Shown: positions 63,964 through 64,000 of the stretch, one piece after another
Numbering within the stretch: position 1 is the first letter of the stretch
Layout: each line of letters begins with the position of its first letter
Assembly (NCBI RefSeq): GCF_016808095.1
Contig: NC_068980.1
Location: 2,604,001 to 2,668,000 of the forward strand
DNA: 64,000 bases
Reading direction: 5' to 3'
From: Vigna angularis
Lineage: Eukaryota; Streptophyta; Magnoliopsida; Fabales; Fabaceae
The notes under the pieces: generated by a model
Told to the model about the DNA's origin: nothing
What the model saw: only the letters and a program-made list of their open reading frames with translations
Database searches by the model: none
Position numbers and translations under genes: made by a program

Positions 63964-64000
63964 GTAAGTGATTCATCCCTGTCTCTCTAGCCTAAGTAAC

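Overview
This is a window of plant nuclear genome. The genes have many introns, the intergenic DNA is very AT-rich, and there are nested LTR retrotransposons, a Mutator-like element and a CACTA end. Protein content points to a eudicot, and the general look of the repeats suggests a legume (Phaseoleae-like); the species is inference. No prokaryotic, organellar or CRISPR signal was seen.

Layout. 0-2.5 kb: PEX13 (minus), the peroxisomal docking/pore protein. 4.3 kb: one unassigned membrane-type terminal exon (minus). 5.3-10.4 kb: a complete NIN-like protein of the NLP8/9 group (minus), a nitrate-responsive RWP-RK/PB1 transcription factor. 12.2-31.5 kb: a transposon cluster. It holds (a) a long solo LTR with a 5-bp target duplication, carrying an array of hairpin-forming repeats and a nested 1.8-kb non-autonomous LTR element; (b) a 1.8-kb non-autonomous Mutator-like element with ~250-bp terminal inverted repeats; (c) a 6.9-kb Ty3/gypsy chromovirus of the Reina type with a broken pol, itself interrupted in gag by a 1.7-kb LTR-derived insertion whose edge is made of three 81-bp units resembling a shortened tRNA-Asp; and (d) one terminus of a CACTA element. 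34.1-41.6 kb: a TBC (Rab GTPase-activating) protein gene (plus). 43.1-44.7 kb: a class III peroxidase of the PER26 type (minus), lacking the distal catalytic histidine. 50.9-55.7 kb: a SANT/Myb-like nuclear protein with a DUF3755-type C-terminus (plus). 62.9 kb to the end: the start of a plant multi-pass membrane protein gene (plus), cut by the window edge.

Exon-intron structures were rebuilt by eye from splice sites, reading frame and remembered family conservation. They close in frame for PEX13 (296 aa), NLP8/9 (971 aa), TBC (700 aa), peroxidase (337 aa) and SANT/DUF3755 (231 aa). These genes do not form a pathway. Their order is informative: as remembered, NLP8, a Rab-GAP and PER26 are consecutive in Arabidopsis (At2g43500, At2g43490, At2g43480), and PEX13 sits next to the DUF3755 gene there (At3g07560, At3g07565). 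The window therefore looks like an ancestral block that was split between two Arabidopsis regions.

The observations most worth a second look are the tandem tRNA-Asp-like units at the edge of the nested LTR insertion, the two arrays of palindromic repeats inside two different LTRs, the peroxidase without its distal His, and the combined gene order.
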